A stretch of DNA of 42,205 nt from the NCBI GenBank assembly GCA_910588755.1, contig CAJUQZ010000006.1, positions 16,063-58,267 of the forward strand. The letters are read 5' to 3'. Source of the stretch: an uncultured Lachnospiraceae bacterium (lineage in GTDB: Bacteria > Bacillota > Clostridia > Lachnospirales > Lachnospiraceae). Numbering within the stretch: the first letter of the stretch is position 1; every line of letters starts with the position of its first letter. Of the stretch, positions 26,356-34,233 are shown piece by piece. The notes under the pieces were generated by a model that was not told where the DNA came from, searched no databases, and saw only the letters and a list, made by a program, of their open reading frames with translations. The translations under genes were made by a program, and so were the position numbers.

Positions 26356-26407
26356 CTATACATTCATAAATTAGCAGCACTAAGTGAGAGAAGGGGTATA
26401 GTGAGCG

Positions 26408-26893
26408 ATGGCGAATATAGTTAAAGTAGGGATGGCAGACTTGAACGTGTGCAAAAGCCCTGACGGCATAACGACATTGGGACTTGGTTCTTGTGTAGGA
26501 ATATGCATCCGGGACCCGGTTGCCAAGGTGGGTGGGTTGGCACATGCCATGCTGCCAGACAGTAAACAGATAGAAAACAATTCAAACAGAGCCAAGTTTG
26601 CCGATACAGGAATTGAGGATCTGGTGAAAAAGATCGTGGCAATGGGTGGCAGGAAGACGAGACTGGAGGCTAAGATAGCGGGCGGAGCACAGATGTTCGC
26701 TTTTCAGAACAAATCAGACATGGTGCGTGTCGGAGAGCGGAATGTGGAGGCCAGCAAGAAAAAGTTAAGGGAGCTGGGAATTCCGCTGAAAGCCCAGGAT
26801 ACAGGTCTTAATTATGGTCGTACTATCGTATTTTATCCTGAGACGGGTGAGTTGATTATCCGTTCCGCAGGGAAACCTGAAAAGAAGATTTGA
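26408..26893 (+). CDS. cheD: Chemoreceptor glutamine deamidase CheD
   Basis: 161 residues. Catalytic Cys29 lies in GLGSCVGICI and His46 in GGLAHAMLP. The conserved KIAGGAQMF and NVEASKKKLRELGIPL segments follow, with TGLNYGRTIVF near 140. CheD deamidates receptor glutamines and binds CheC, linking adaptation to CheY-P level. It sits 52 bp after cheC. Confidence 0.96.
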   Translation: MANIVKVGMADLNVCKSPDGITTLGLGSCVGICIRDPVAKVGGLAHAMLPDSKQIENNSNRAKFADTGIEDLVKKIVAMGGRKTRLEAKIAGGAQMFAFQNKSDMVRVGERNVEASKKKLRELGIPLKAQDTGLNYGRTIVFYPETGELIIRSAGKPEKKI

Positions 26894-26924
26894 TTCATTG
26901 TATATTAAATAAGGGGATAATAGA

Positions 26925-27383
26925 ATGGGAAATAAGACAGGTCTCATCACACCTTTTTTCATGCTTTTAGCAGGTGCGATTGCGTCTATAATCATGTATG
27001 TAAGGGGGTTCGACCTGACAACGATGCTGTGGGGACTGTTGATTGTGCTGGTGATATTTTATATTATCGGTGATATCGCGAGATATCTCTACGCATCGAT
27101 CAGGCCACGTATCATACCACCTACGGGCGATCTAGAGATGATGGTTCAGAAGGCCAGACTAAACGGCGACCTCACCGGAAATGTCGTTGCTTTTGAAAAT
27201 GATGAGCAAAAGGATATGGAAGGTATGGATGCGGATGGTTTTATGTCGGACAATATGGAATATGATTCCACAGAATACGGTTCCGCAGAGGATGATTTTG
27301 CACAGGGGTATTCAGACGAGGAGCTTCATGATTATGCGGCCGGGGATACGACTGCAGCAATGGAGGGTTATGGGGACAATTAA
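26925..27383 (+). CDS. Two-span membrane protein of unknown function in the flagellar operon
   Basis: 152 residues. Two membrane spans fill the first third (about 8-24, ITPFFMLLAGAIASIIMYV; about 32-50, TMLWGLLIVLVIFYIIGDI). A short basic loop (RYLYASIRPRIIPP) and an acidic, Met/Asp/Glu/Tyr-rich tail (about 85-152) follow. No family is recognised. It lies between cheD and sigD, with GGGGATAATAG before its ATG and 18 bp before sigD, so it is surely co-transcribed. The acidic cytoplasmic tail suggests a binding partner rather than an enzyme. Confidence 0.82.
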   Translation: MGNKTGLITPFFMLLAGAIASIIMYVRGFDLTTMLWGLLIVLVIFYIIGDIARYLYASIRPRIIPPTGDLEMMVQKARLNGDLTGNVVAFENDEQKDMEGMDADGFMSDNMEYDSTEYGSAEDDFAQGYSDEELHDYAAGDTTAAMEGYGDN

Positions 27384-27401
27384 GCATAACGGGGGATTGG
27401 A

Positions 27402-28163
27402 ATGAACGATGCAGCACGCAAAAGGCTTTGGGAGGATTATGCCAGACTGAAAACTCCGGACCTGAGGGAAAAGCTTATACTGGAATATGCGCCACTTGTG
27501 AAGGTCGTGGCAGGGCGGCTTAGTATGTACCTTGGTTACAATGTAGAGTATGAGGACCTGGTAAGCTATGGGGTGTTTGGTCTCATTGATGCTATTGATA
27601 AGTTTGACAGGAATAAAGAGGTGAAATTCGAAACCTATGCCAGTCTGCGCATCCGCGGGGCGATACTTGACCAGATTCGCAAGATGGACTGGATACCACG
27701 CACAATCAGGCAGCGCCAGAAACAGATTGATACGGCAGTGAAGGAGCTAGAACAGCGCAACGGAAGACCTGCTACAGATGCTGAACTTGCAGCGTATATG
27801 GGAATCAGCGAGGATGAATTTCTGGACTGGCAAAACCAAGTCAAGGCAGATAATATTATCTCGCTGAATGAGTATGTGGAGCAGGGAAATGATATTTCAT
27901 CGGAAAAGAGTATCAGCTCTGGTTTCGAGACACCTGAGAGTGTGGTTGAGAAGAGCGAACTCAAAAAGATGCTTGAGGAATCGCTGGAACTGCTGACGGA
28001 CAAAGAGAAAAAAGTGATTTTGCTGTACTATTATGAAGAGCTTACCTTGAAGGAAATCAGCCGTGTGCTTGAGGTATCCGAATCGAGGATCTCACAGTTG
28101 CATACCAAGGCGCTGCAGAAGATGAAGACAAAAATGGGAAATTATATTGGAATCCTGGACTAG
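27402..28163 (+). CDS. sigD: Flagellar sigma factor SigD (FliA/WhiG family, sigma-28)
   Basis: 253 residues. Region 2 spans about 18-100 (YEDLVSYGVFGLIDAIDKFD; FETYASLRIRGAILDQIRKMDW, then IPRTIRQRQKQI of region 3). Region 4 spans about 185-245 (LTDKEKKVILLYYYEELTLKEISRVL and SESRISQLHTKAL). It directs RNA polymerase to late flagellar and chemotaxis promoters. FlgM, its usual inhibitor, is not in the window. It starts 18 bp after the upstream membrane protein with GGGGGATTGG before the ATG. Confidence 0.96.
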   Translation: MNDAARKRLWEDYARLKTPDLREKLILEYAPLVKVVAGRLSMYLGYNVEYEDLVSYGVFGLIDAIDKFDRNKEVKFETYASLRIRGAILDQIRKMDWIPRTIRQRQKQIDTAVKELEQRNGRPATDAELAAYMGISEDEFLDWQNQVKADNIISLNEYVEQGNDISSEKSISSGFETPESVVEKSELKKMLEESLELLTDKEKKVILLYYYEELTLKEISRVLEVSESRISQLHTKALQKMKTKMGNYIGILD

Positions 28164-28196
28164 CAATTGCAATAATTGCATGGAGGCGTGGCGTAT

Positions 28197-29786
28197 ATGA
28201 ATGGATATTTTCAGTTACAGATGAATGAAAAAGGGGTAAGTTTGTTGTTGTCCCCACCAGTTGGCGATGGGGAGAAGATACGCGTCGCGGAATTAAAAGA
28301 GTATCTTAATATAGTAGGAGTACCCTATGATGGCATGGCAATCAACTCAGCCCTGGCAAACATGGGCGATGAGGAAGTTGTCGTTTTTTTGACGCCAATG
28401 AAGTTGCCGCCAGTGGATGAGAAATGTACAGTGAATGTAAATTCCGACAAGATGACAGCAATATTGCGGTTGTATCCACCTAGCACAGGCGGGCGTTTGA
28501 CAAGCAAAGCGCATATCGTCGAACTGATTGCACGCATGAAGGTGCGGGCTGGAATTGACGAGAATGCCATTCTGACGGCATTAGAGGAGCGGCCGTACTG
28601 TACAGATATCGTTGTAGCGCGCGGTAAGCTTCCAACACCGGGGCGCGACGGTTCGATTGTGTATCATTTCGATACGGATAACACAGTGCGTCCTGAACTG
28701 CGGGAGGATGGGACGGTAGACTTTTTTAAGTTAAACAACCTGCACCAATGTACAAAAGGACAGGTTCTCGCAGAGATTATCCCTGAGGAGAAGGGTGAGA
28801 ACGGATTCGATGTGTACGGCTCAGTGCTGTTAGCAAGGGAAGTCAAGAAGGCTGTCTTTGACCACGGCAGAAACCTTGAGAAATCAAAGGACGGCCTACA
28901 GCTAATCAGCATGGTGGATGGTCACGTGTCACTAGTCCAGAATGCAATCTTTGTGTCGGATGTGTATAGTGTGGAGGATGTTGGCACATCTACAGGAAAT
29001 ATAGAATATCATGGCGATGTGGAGGTCAAGGGAAATGTCTGTGAGAATTTCAGCATTAAGACCGACGGAAATGTTTTTGTGAGTGGCGTCGTGGAGGGTG
29101 CAGTTATAGAGGCAGGCGGAAATATTGTCATCGCAAGAGGTATGCATGGACAAAATAAGGGCAGACTAAAAGCAGGCGGAAATATTGTTGCAAAATTCCT
29201 CTCCGCGGCAGAGGTCGAGGCAGCTGGCTTTGTTGAGTCGGAGCAGATTCTCAACTCTAAGGTGTCAGCGGGCACCAATATCAATGCGGATGCGGGCAAG
29301 GGCCTGATTACGGGCGGTAAGGTGGTCGCCAAGGGTGTGATCAACGCACGCAATATCGGTTCACCGATGGGGGCTGCCACAATCGTTGAGATTGGCACCG
29401 ACATTGAATCCAAGAAGCGGCTGGCAGAGCTGCAAAAGAGCGTCGGGGAAAAGTCAAAAACCATACCGCAAATGAAGAAAGTCTTAGAGGACACGACCAA
29501 AAAGTTAAAGGCGGGTGTCAAGCTGACGCAGGAACAGATCAAGAATGCCAGAATGCTGCAGGTGACGCTCGCGGAAGCGCAGGCGAAGATACAGGAGGAA
29601 TTAAAGGAGATTGAGAAGCTTGACAAGCTGCTAAAAAGCGAGGGGCCAGCGCAGATTATGTTGCGCGGCACGATGTACCAGGGCGTAGTGGTGAGTATAT
29701 CCGGCGCTACGATGACAGTTAAGAAAGAGTATTCATATTGTCGTTTGATCAAAAAAGATGGTGATGTAGCCTCTGCAATTTTGTAG
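28197..29786 (+). CDS. FapA family (DUF342) polymer-forming protein
   Basis: About 529 residues. The central and C-terminal portion has the DUF342/FapA right-handed beta-helix pattern: GDVEVKGNVCENFSIKTDGN, VFVSGVVEGAVIEAGGNIV, GRLKAGGNIVAKFL, and further glycine-spaced strands. A coiled coil of about 85 residues (ELQKSVGEKSKTIPQMKK through KEIEKLDKLLK) and a short C-terminal beta segment follow. FapA proteins are common beside flagellar genes in Clostridia but poorly understood. The ATG at 28197 follows GGAGGCG; an in-frame TTG at 28176 is rejected. It lies 33 bp after sigD. Confidence 0.88.
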   Translation: MNGYFQLQMNEKGVSLLLSPPVGDGEKIRVAELKEYLNIVGVPYDGMAINSALANMGDEEVVVFLTPMKLPPVDEKCTVNVNSDKMTAILRLYPPSTGGRLTSKAHIVELIARMKVRAGIDENAILTALEERPYCTDIVVARGKLPTPGRDGSIVYHFDTDNTVRPELREDGTVDFFKLNNLHQCTKGQVLAEIIPEEKGENGFDVYGSVLLAREVKKAVFDHGRNLEKSKDGLQLISMVDGHVSLVQNAIFVSDVYSVEDVGTSTGNIEYHGDVEVKGNVCENFSIKTDGNVFVSGVVEGAVIEAGGNIVIARGMHGQNKGRLKAGGNIVAKFLSAAEVEAAGFVESEQILNSKVSAGTNINADAGKGLITGGKVVAKGVINARNIGSPMGAATIVEIGTDIESKKRLAELQKSVGEKSKTIPQMKKVLEDTTKKLKAGVKLTQEQIKNARMLQVTLAEAQAKIQEELKEIEKLDKLLKSEGPAQIMLRGTMYQGVVVSISGATMTVKKEYSYCRLIKKDGDVASAIL

Positions 29787-29803
29787 GGGCTATTGCCTTT
29801 TTT
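29767..29803 (+). terminator. Possible terminator at the end of the FapA gene
   Basis: TAGCCTCT (29767-29774) and AGGGGCTA (29785-29792) form an 8-bp stem with one G-U, followed by TTGCC and six Ts. The left arm lies in the last FapA codons. If active it would reduce expression of the next three genes, though genes continue on the same strand. Confidence 0.5.
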
Positions 29804-29854
29804 ATAAAAATATATTAAAATATAGCGAGATATGTAAACTAAGGGGGGATTGAT

Positions 29855-30166
29855 ATGGCAATTAGCCCAATATTATTGAATGGAAGCATCCAGCAGACAG
29901 ACAATGTCCTGCATAACCAGATGAAACAGGTAGAAAAGGGCATGGTAGACCAGGGCAACATACAGGTACAGGAGGAGAAAAAGCAGCAGCTGCAGGCAAA
30001 ACAGGTCGTTCACGCCGATGAGGCCCTGTTCAAGGAGGAGCGTTTTGACGCCAAGGAAAAAGGACATAATGAGTATTCTGGTGATGGTGGCCGGCGGAGA
30101 AAAAAGCCAAAGGGCGACGGCAGGGTTGTCGCAAAATCTGAGGGTGGATTTGACATGAAGATATAG
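29855..30166 (+). CDS. Small charged protein of unknown function
   Basis: 103 residues, mostly polar. The N-terminus MAISPILLNGSIQQTDNV is followed by a Gln/Lys/Glu-rich helix (about 20-60; EEKKQQLQAKQVVHAD) and a basic Gly/Arg/Lys tail (GGRRRKKPKGDGR near 77-90). No membrane span or signal. AGGGGGGAT precedes the ATG. Its place between FapA and the SwrB-like gene suggests a flagellar link. Unknown family; its low complexity makes any fold guess unsafe. Confidence 0.72.
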   Translation: MAISPILLNGSIQQTDNVLHNQMKQVEKGMVDQGNIQVQEEKKQQLQAKQVVHADEALFKEERFDAKEKGHNEYSGDGGRRRKKPKGDGRVVAKSEGGFDMKI

Positions 30167-30271
30167 TGTGTGCGCTACGGGTGAAAAATGCCACAAAAGA
30201 CGGCTTTGTGGTTAAGGAACTGACAGTTTCTGGGGATTACATAATGAAAAAATAGAGAGGTTAGGGAGCAG

Positions 30272-31417
30272 ATGAATTGGTTAGAGGTAGCGCTGTTGGT
30301 GTTTGGAGTCGGTGCTTTTGCGGGGAGCTTTTTGGTTAAGGAAAAGATGAAGACGGATGAGGGAGGACAGCAAGTCGATCCGGAGCTGATCCGAAGTGTG
30401 ATAGACAAAGAGATGCGGGACGCCAAGGAGCGCGTTACAGAGGTAGTAGATGAGACACTAGAGTATGCTGTGGAAAAGACCGAGCGGGCATCTGAGCGCA
30501 TTTCAAATGAGAAAATTATGGCAATCAGTGAATATTCGGAGACAGTGCTTTCTGATATTAACAAATCACATCAGGAAGTGATGTTTTTATATGATATGTT
30601 AAATGACAAGCACAATAATCTGAAAGAGACCGTCAAGCATGTGGATAAGACGGCGAAGGAGGCAGAGGAAGCCGCCAACGCGGCTGCAATTGCCCTTGCA
30701 GCCAAGGCGAAGGAAGCGGAGGAAGCCAAGGAGCGTGAGCGGCAGGAGGAAACAAGAAAAAATAAACTTTTAGAGGTGATGAGCTTAGATAAGGACGCGC
30801 AGGAGAAGGAATACGCGCGCCGTCAGATGGCAAGACTGATATTACCAATGCAGCAGGAAATGACAATGCATCGACAGGTGGATGCACGAGCCCTGGATAT
30901 TTCATCATGGACGCTCAATACGGCAAACAAGGTACAGGAGGACAAGCCAGTAGAGTTAAGCCCCCTTGTGGTGAAGAGCGTGGAGATTTTGCCGGCAGAT
31001 ATTGTCACGTCAAATGACATGCAGCCAGTTCCAGAGAGCAGTACCAGCGTAAACCCTGTAAGTGTGGCGGAGCTGCAGACACTTGGCTCGCGTCCGGAAG
31101 ATATGAAGGTGGTTGACGTGAAGCCGGCTGATATCAGGCCGGTTGAGGTTTACTCTTTTGCAGAGCAGGTACCTCATATTGAGCGACCAGTCAAAAAGGA
31201 GATTCAGGCAGCTTCGATTGAAAATACAGCAAACACGATAAAGCAGCAGGAGGGATATGCGGGACAACCTGCTGTCAGTGATATGAATGAAAATAATAAT
31301 GACAGGATCCTAAGACTTCACAAGGAAGGGTATTCCAATGTGGATATAGCAAAAGAGCTTGGACTTGGGGTAGGGGAAGTAAAGCTGGTCATCAATCTGT
31401 TCAAGGGGGCTGTATAA
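30272..31417 (+). CDS. SwrB/DUF6115-like membrane-anchored protein with C-terminal HTH-like segment
   Basis: 381 residues. An N-terminal membrane span (about 2-22, WLEVALLVFGVGAFAGSFLV) is followed by a long coiled coil (about 40-185, with an Ala/Glu-rich section), a low-complexity Val/Pro linker, and a C-terminal ~35-residue segment ILRLHKEGYSNVDIAKELGL that looks like a helix-turn-helix. This layout, and its place in the sigD-to-rpsB interval, matches B. subtilis swrB (ylxL), a promoter of flagellar assembly. It is much longer than SwrB (about 167 residues). The family call is from pattern and synteny. The next gene starts directly after the stop. Confidence 0.75.
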   Translation: MNWLEVALLVFGVGAFAGSFLVKEKMKTDEGGQQVDPELIRSVIDKEMRDAKERVTEVVDETLEYAVEKTERASERISNEKIMAISEYSETVLSDINKSHQEVMFLYDMLNDKHNNLKETVKHVDKTAKEAEEAANAAAIALAAKAKEAEEAKERERQEETRKNKLLEVMSLDKDAQEKEYARRQMARLILPMQQEMTMHRQVDARALDISSWTLNTANKVQEDKPVELSPLVVKSVEILPADIVTSNDMQPVPESSTSVNPVSVAELQTLGSRPEDMKVVDVKPADIRPVEVYSFAEQVPHIERPVKKEIQAASIENTANTIKQQEGYAGQPAVSDMNENNNDRILRLHKEGYSNVDIAKELGLGVGEVKLVINLFKGAV

Positions 31418-32023
31418 ATGAAGTTTAAATATATGATCAGGGGACTGGGACTTGGCGTCATAATCACGGCGGCAGTTATGGGAGCGTACACCAGGAATGC
31501 AGTGGCGGACGCAAGGGTTGCAGTGTTGAGGGAGTATGGTTTTGGCGAGGAGAGCAGGCTGGTTGAGGGGACACAGACCGATGTCGAAAGCCAGGATGAG
31601 ACCGAGTCTATAGTAGAGCAGGAAAACATGCGGGATGAGCAGAAGGAATCTGAGATCAACTCTGTACTTGACGCGGCGAAGGATGTGGAACATGCAGATA
31701 CGTCAGAGCCGACGCAGGACCCTATAGAGCAGCCGCAGGCACCGGAGCCTTCAGACGGCGGGGAAGCGCAGGCAGAGTCTGCTGATGATATGGTATCAGA
31801 ACCGCCTGCTGCCACTGCGGATGTGATTGAGATTGTGATTGCGCGGGGAGATGATTCAGGCACTGTCGCGAGGAAGCTGTACAATGCGGGAATCATCGGG
31901 AATGCATCAGAGTATGATGCATTTCTGATGCAGCATGGGTATGACAAGAGATTAAGCACAGGGACAAAATCGATCAGCGCAACAGACAGCTGGCAGGAGA
32001 TTGCGGAAAAGCTTACGAGATGA
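31418..32023 (+). CDS. Membrane-anchored protein with MltG-like C-terminal module
   Basis: 201 residues. An N-terminal membrane span (about 7-27, GLGLGVIITAAVMGAYT) is followed by an acidic Glu/Asp/Ser/Pro-rich linker (about 40-130) and a C-terminal ~65-residue module (VIEIVIARGDDSGTVARKLYNAGI through SWQEIAEKL). This module resembles the LysM-like N-terminal module of the MltG/YceG lytic transglycosylase family. The catalytic part of MltG is absent. It could bind peptidoglycan at the cell surface. It begins directly after the SwrB-like gene and ends just before a strong terminator, so it is the last gene of the flagellar unit. Confidence 0.75.
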   Translation: MKFKYMIRGLGLGVIITAAVMGAYTRNAVADARVAVLREYGFGEESRLVEGTQTDVESQDETESIVEQENMRDEQKESEINSVLDAAKDVEHADTSEPTQDPIEQPQAPEPSDGGEAQAESADDMVSEPPAATADVIEIVIARGDDSGTVARKLYNAGIIGNASEYDAFLMQHGYDKRLSTGTKSISATDSWQEIAEKLTR

Positions 32024-32045
32024 TAAACGAAGTTGAAAACGAAGT

Positions 32046-32075
32046 AAAAAAACCTCTTGCGCAAGAGGTTTTTTT
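32046..32075 (+). terminator. Terminator ending the flagellar/chemotaxis operon
   Basis: A perfect palindrome, AAAAAAACCTCTTGC then GCAAGAGGTTTTTTT (32046-32060 with 32061-32075), ending in seven Ts. Its symmetry lets it stop transcription on both strands. It lies 23 bp after the last gene. Confidence 0.92.
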
Positions 32076-32091
32076 ATGATATATTGATAAT

Positions 32092-32275
32092 GTTGTGGTT
32101 GTATCCGGGTATTGCAGCCACAACAGAAACACGAATAAATAGTATAGTATTCACGTTTGCAGATTTGCGGTCCATGCTTATGGCTCCTGACAGGTTTTGC
32201 TGTCGGGGAAAATAGTAGCCCGCAGGGATGAAGCGGACGGAAGCGCGGTGACCCCGCAGAAAATGGAGGTAAGAC
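32092..32275 (+). promoter_or_regulatory. Promoter and structured leader of rpsB-tsf (possible S2 autoregulatory RNA)
   Basis: First, a hairpin (32092-32103 with 32113-32124, 12 bp with G-U pairs) lies upstream of a -10-like TATAGT (32143-32148); no good -35 is seen. The ~120-nt leader then holds an 8-bp hairpin, CCTGACAG (32186-32193) with CTGTCGGG (32200-32207). Next comes a GC-rich segment (about 32218-32257) where CCGC (32220-32223) could pair with either GCGG at 32233 or GCGG at 32244, and GCGG (32244) could instead pair with CCGC (32253). GGAGGT precedes the rpsB ATG. Such alternative pairings fit ribosomal-protein autoregulation, but this is an inference. Confidence 0.5.
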
Positions 32276-33010
32276 ATGAGCGTTATTTCAATGAAACAGT
32301 TGTTAGAGGCCGGTGTTCATTTCGGACATCAGACGAGAAGATGGAATCCTAAGATGGCTCCCTATATCTTCACAGAGAGAAACGGGATCTATATTATTGA
32401 TCTGCAGAAATCAGTAGGTAAGGTTGATGAGGCTTACAGGGCTGTAGCTGACATCGCGGCACAGGGCGGCACAATCCTTTTTGTCGGCACAAAGAAGCAG
32501 GCGCAGGACGCTGTGCGCACTGAGGCAGAGCGTTGCGGAATGTTCTATGTAAATGAGAGATGGCTGGGCGGTATGCTCACGAACTTCAAGACGATTAGAA
32601 GCAGAATCGAGAGATTAAAGGCAATTGAGACAATGTCTGAGGATGGCACATTTGACGTTCTTCCCAAGAAGGAAGTAATCAAACTCAAGAAAGAGTGGGA
32701 GAAACTTGAGCGGAATCTTGGCGGTATCAAGAATATGAAAAAGGTTCCTGATGCGATCTTTGTGGTTGATCCGAAAAAGGAGAGAATCTGTGTCCAGGAG
32801 GCACACACACTTGGCATTCCTCTGATCGGCATTGCGGATACAAACTGTGATCCGGAAGAACTTGACTATGTGATTCCGGGCAATGATGATGCAATCAGGG
32901 CCGTTAAGCTGATCGTATCAGCGATGGCGGACGCTGTAATCGAGGCAAACCAGGGTGAGATTATGACAGACGCAGAGCCCGAGGAAGCTGTAGAGGAAGC
33001 AGCGGAATAA
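32276..33010 (+). CDS. rpsB: 30S ribosomal protein S2
   Basis: 244 residues, normal length. It begins SVISMKQLLEAGVHFGHQTRRWNPKM, an unmistakable S2 start, and carries ERCGMFYVNERWLGGMLTN and IPLIGIADTNCDPEELDYVIPGNDDA. The C-terminal acidic tail (EPEEAVEEAAE) is usual. S2 binds the 30S subunit between head and body. It is followed by tsf after 50 bp, the standard rpsB-tsf pair. Confidence 0.99.
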   Translation: MSVISMKQLLEAGVHFGHQTRRWNPKMAPYIFTERNGIYIIDLQKSVGKVDEAYRAVADIAAQGGTILFVGTKKQAQDAVRTEAERCGMFYVNERWLGGMLTNFKTIRSRIERLKAIETMSEDGTFDVLPKKEVIKLKKEWEKLERNLGGIKNMKKVPDAIFVVDPKKERICVQEAHTLGIPLIGIADTNCDPEELDYVIPGNDDAIRAVKLIVSAMADAVIEANQGEIMTDAEPEEAVEEAAE

Positions 33011-33060
33011 AGCATTGAATGAATATAGGTAGAAGATAAGGAAGCAGGAGGAATATAGAG

Positions 33061-33996
33061 ATGGCTATTACAGCAGCGATGGTAAAAGAGTTGAGAGAGA
33101 TGACTGGCGCTGGAATGATGGATTGCAAGAAGGCGCTGAATGAGACAGATGGAAACATGGACGAGGCTGTTGAGTATCTGAGGAAGAAGGGACAGGCTAA
33201 GGCCGAGAATAAAGCGAGCCGTATCGCGGCAGAGGGACTCTGCAAGGTGCTTACAGAGGGCGATCAGGTGGCAGCTGTTGTAGAGGTAAACTCCGAGACA
33301 GACTTTGTCGCAAAGAACGAGCAGTTCCAGAATTATGTGACAGCAGTGGCAAAGCAGGCGCTTAATACATCAGCAGCAGATATCGATGCATTTCTTGCAG
33401 AGGCATGGAATGAGGACTCATCCAAGACTGTGAAGGATGCCCTTGTTGAGAAGATTGCTGTGATTGGTGAGAAATTGAGCATCAGAAGGTTTGAGAAGGT
33501 TACGGCAGAGGATGGCTGTGTTGTGACATATACACATGGCGGTGGCAAGATTGGTGTCATCGTTGATGCGAAGACAGCTGTGGTCAATGACGCGGTAAAA
33601 GAGGCACTCAACAATATTGCGATGCAGGTCGCAGCGCTCTATCCCAAGTACGTGTCCTCTGATGATGTTTCCGAGGAATTTAAGGCACACGAGAAGGAGA
33701 TTATTGCAGAGCAGATTAAGAATGATCCGAAGATGGCCGGAAAGCCGGAGAAGGTGATTGAGGGTGCCGTGATCGGGCGTCTCAACAAGGAACTCAAAGA
33801 GGTATGTCTGCTTGAGCAGGTATATGTGAAGGCAGAGGATGGAAAGCAGACTGTCAAGCAGTATCTGGCAGCTGTTTCTAAGGAGAATGGGACAGATATC
33901 GAGATCAGGAAGTTTGTTCGTTTTGAGACTGGCGAGGGCATCGAGAAGAAGGTTGATGATTTTGCGGCAGAGGTGGCTGCACAGGCTGGAATGTAA
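33061..33996 (+). CDS. tsf: Elongation factor Ts
   Basis: 311 residues. The N-terminal UBA-like domain AITAAMVKELREMTGAGMMDCKKAL is followed by VVEVNSETDFVAKNEQF, the core that contacts EF-Tu, and a C-terminal dimerisation domain. It acts as nucleotide exchange factor for EF-Tu. The ATG follows CAGGAGGAA. A terminator lies about 30 bp after the stop. Confidence 0.99.
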   Translation: MAITAAMVKELREMTGAGMMDCKKALNETDGNMDEAVEYLRKKGQAKAENKASRIAAEGLCKVLTEGDQVAAVVEVNSETDFVAKNEQFQNYVTAVAKQALNTSAADIDAFLAEAWNEDSSKTVKDALVEKIAVIGEKLSIRRFEKVTAEDGCVVTYTHGGGKIGVIVDAKTAVVNDAVKEALNNIAMQVAALYPKYVSSDDVSEEFKAHEKEIIAEQIKNDPKMAGKPEKVIEGAVIGRLNKELKEVCLLEQVYVKAEDGKQTVKQYLAAVSKENGTDIEIRKFVRFETGEGIEKKVDDFAAEVAAQAGM

Positions 33997-34025
33997 TCAA
34001 TATTTTCATATTGAGTGATCTGGAT

Positions 34026-34074
34026 AAGCCTATTATCAGTTATAGAAATATAATTGATAATAGGCTTTTTTTCT
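34026..34074 (+). terminator. Terminator of rpsB-tsf
   Basis: AAGCCTATTATCA (34026-34038) pairs with TGATAATAGGCTT (34055-34067), extended inward by about five pairs with one G-U, followed by TTTTTTTC. Confidence 0.92.
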
Positions 34075-34105
34075 ATTTATAATATATGTAATATATATTT
34101 TTGTG

Positions 34106-34134
34106 TTGACAGACCAGAATTTGTATGTTAGACT
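34106..34134 (+). promoter_or_regulatory. Candidate sigma-A promoter of the padR operon
   Basis: TTGACA (34106-34111), a 17-base spacer, TAGACT (34129-34134). The -35 is perfect, the -10 moderate. It lies directly before the long inverted repeat. Confidence 0.55.
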
Positions 34135-34139
34135 GATAC

Positions 34140-34197
34140 TACGACAGACATAGCAATGTTAATCGTAGCAACGATAGCCGTTGCTTTGTCTGTCGTA
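34140..34197 (+). repeat. 58-nt near-perfect inverted repeat in the padR leader
   Basis: TACGACAGACATAGCAA (34140-34156) mirrors TTGCTTTGTCTGTCGTA (34181-34197) with one mismatch. The same axis continues through weaker pairs to an inner perfect ATCGT/ACGAT (34162-34166 with 34171-34175) closed by loop AGCA. All pairs share one centre, so DNA or RNA could form a single long hairpin. No T tract follows, so it is not an intrinsic terminator. It could be an operator for PadR, an RNA structure, or a small palindromic element. Confidence 0.88.
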
Positions 34198-34233
34198 TAT
34201 GGCAGGGCAGGAGACTGGGAGGGAGGTTTTATT

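Noticed and set aside
34156..34233. Longer padR start at 34156
   Set aside because: It would begin within the inverted repeat and lacks a ribosome site. The ATG at 34234 has GGGAGGGAGG and starts at the family's usual place.
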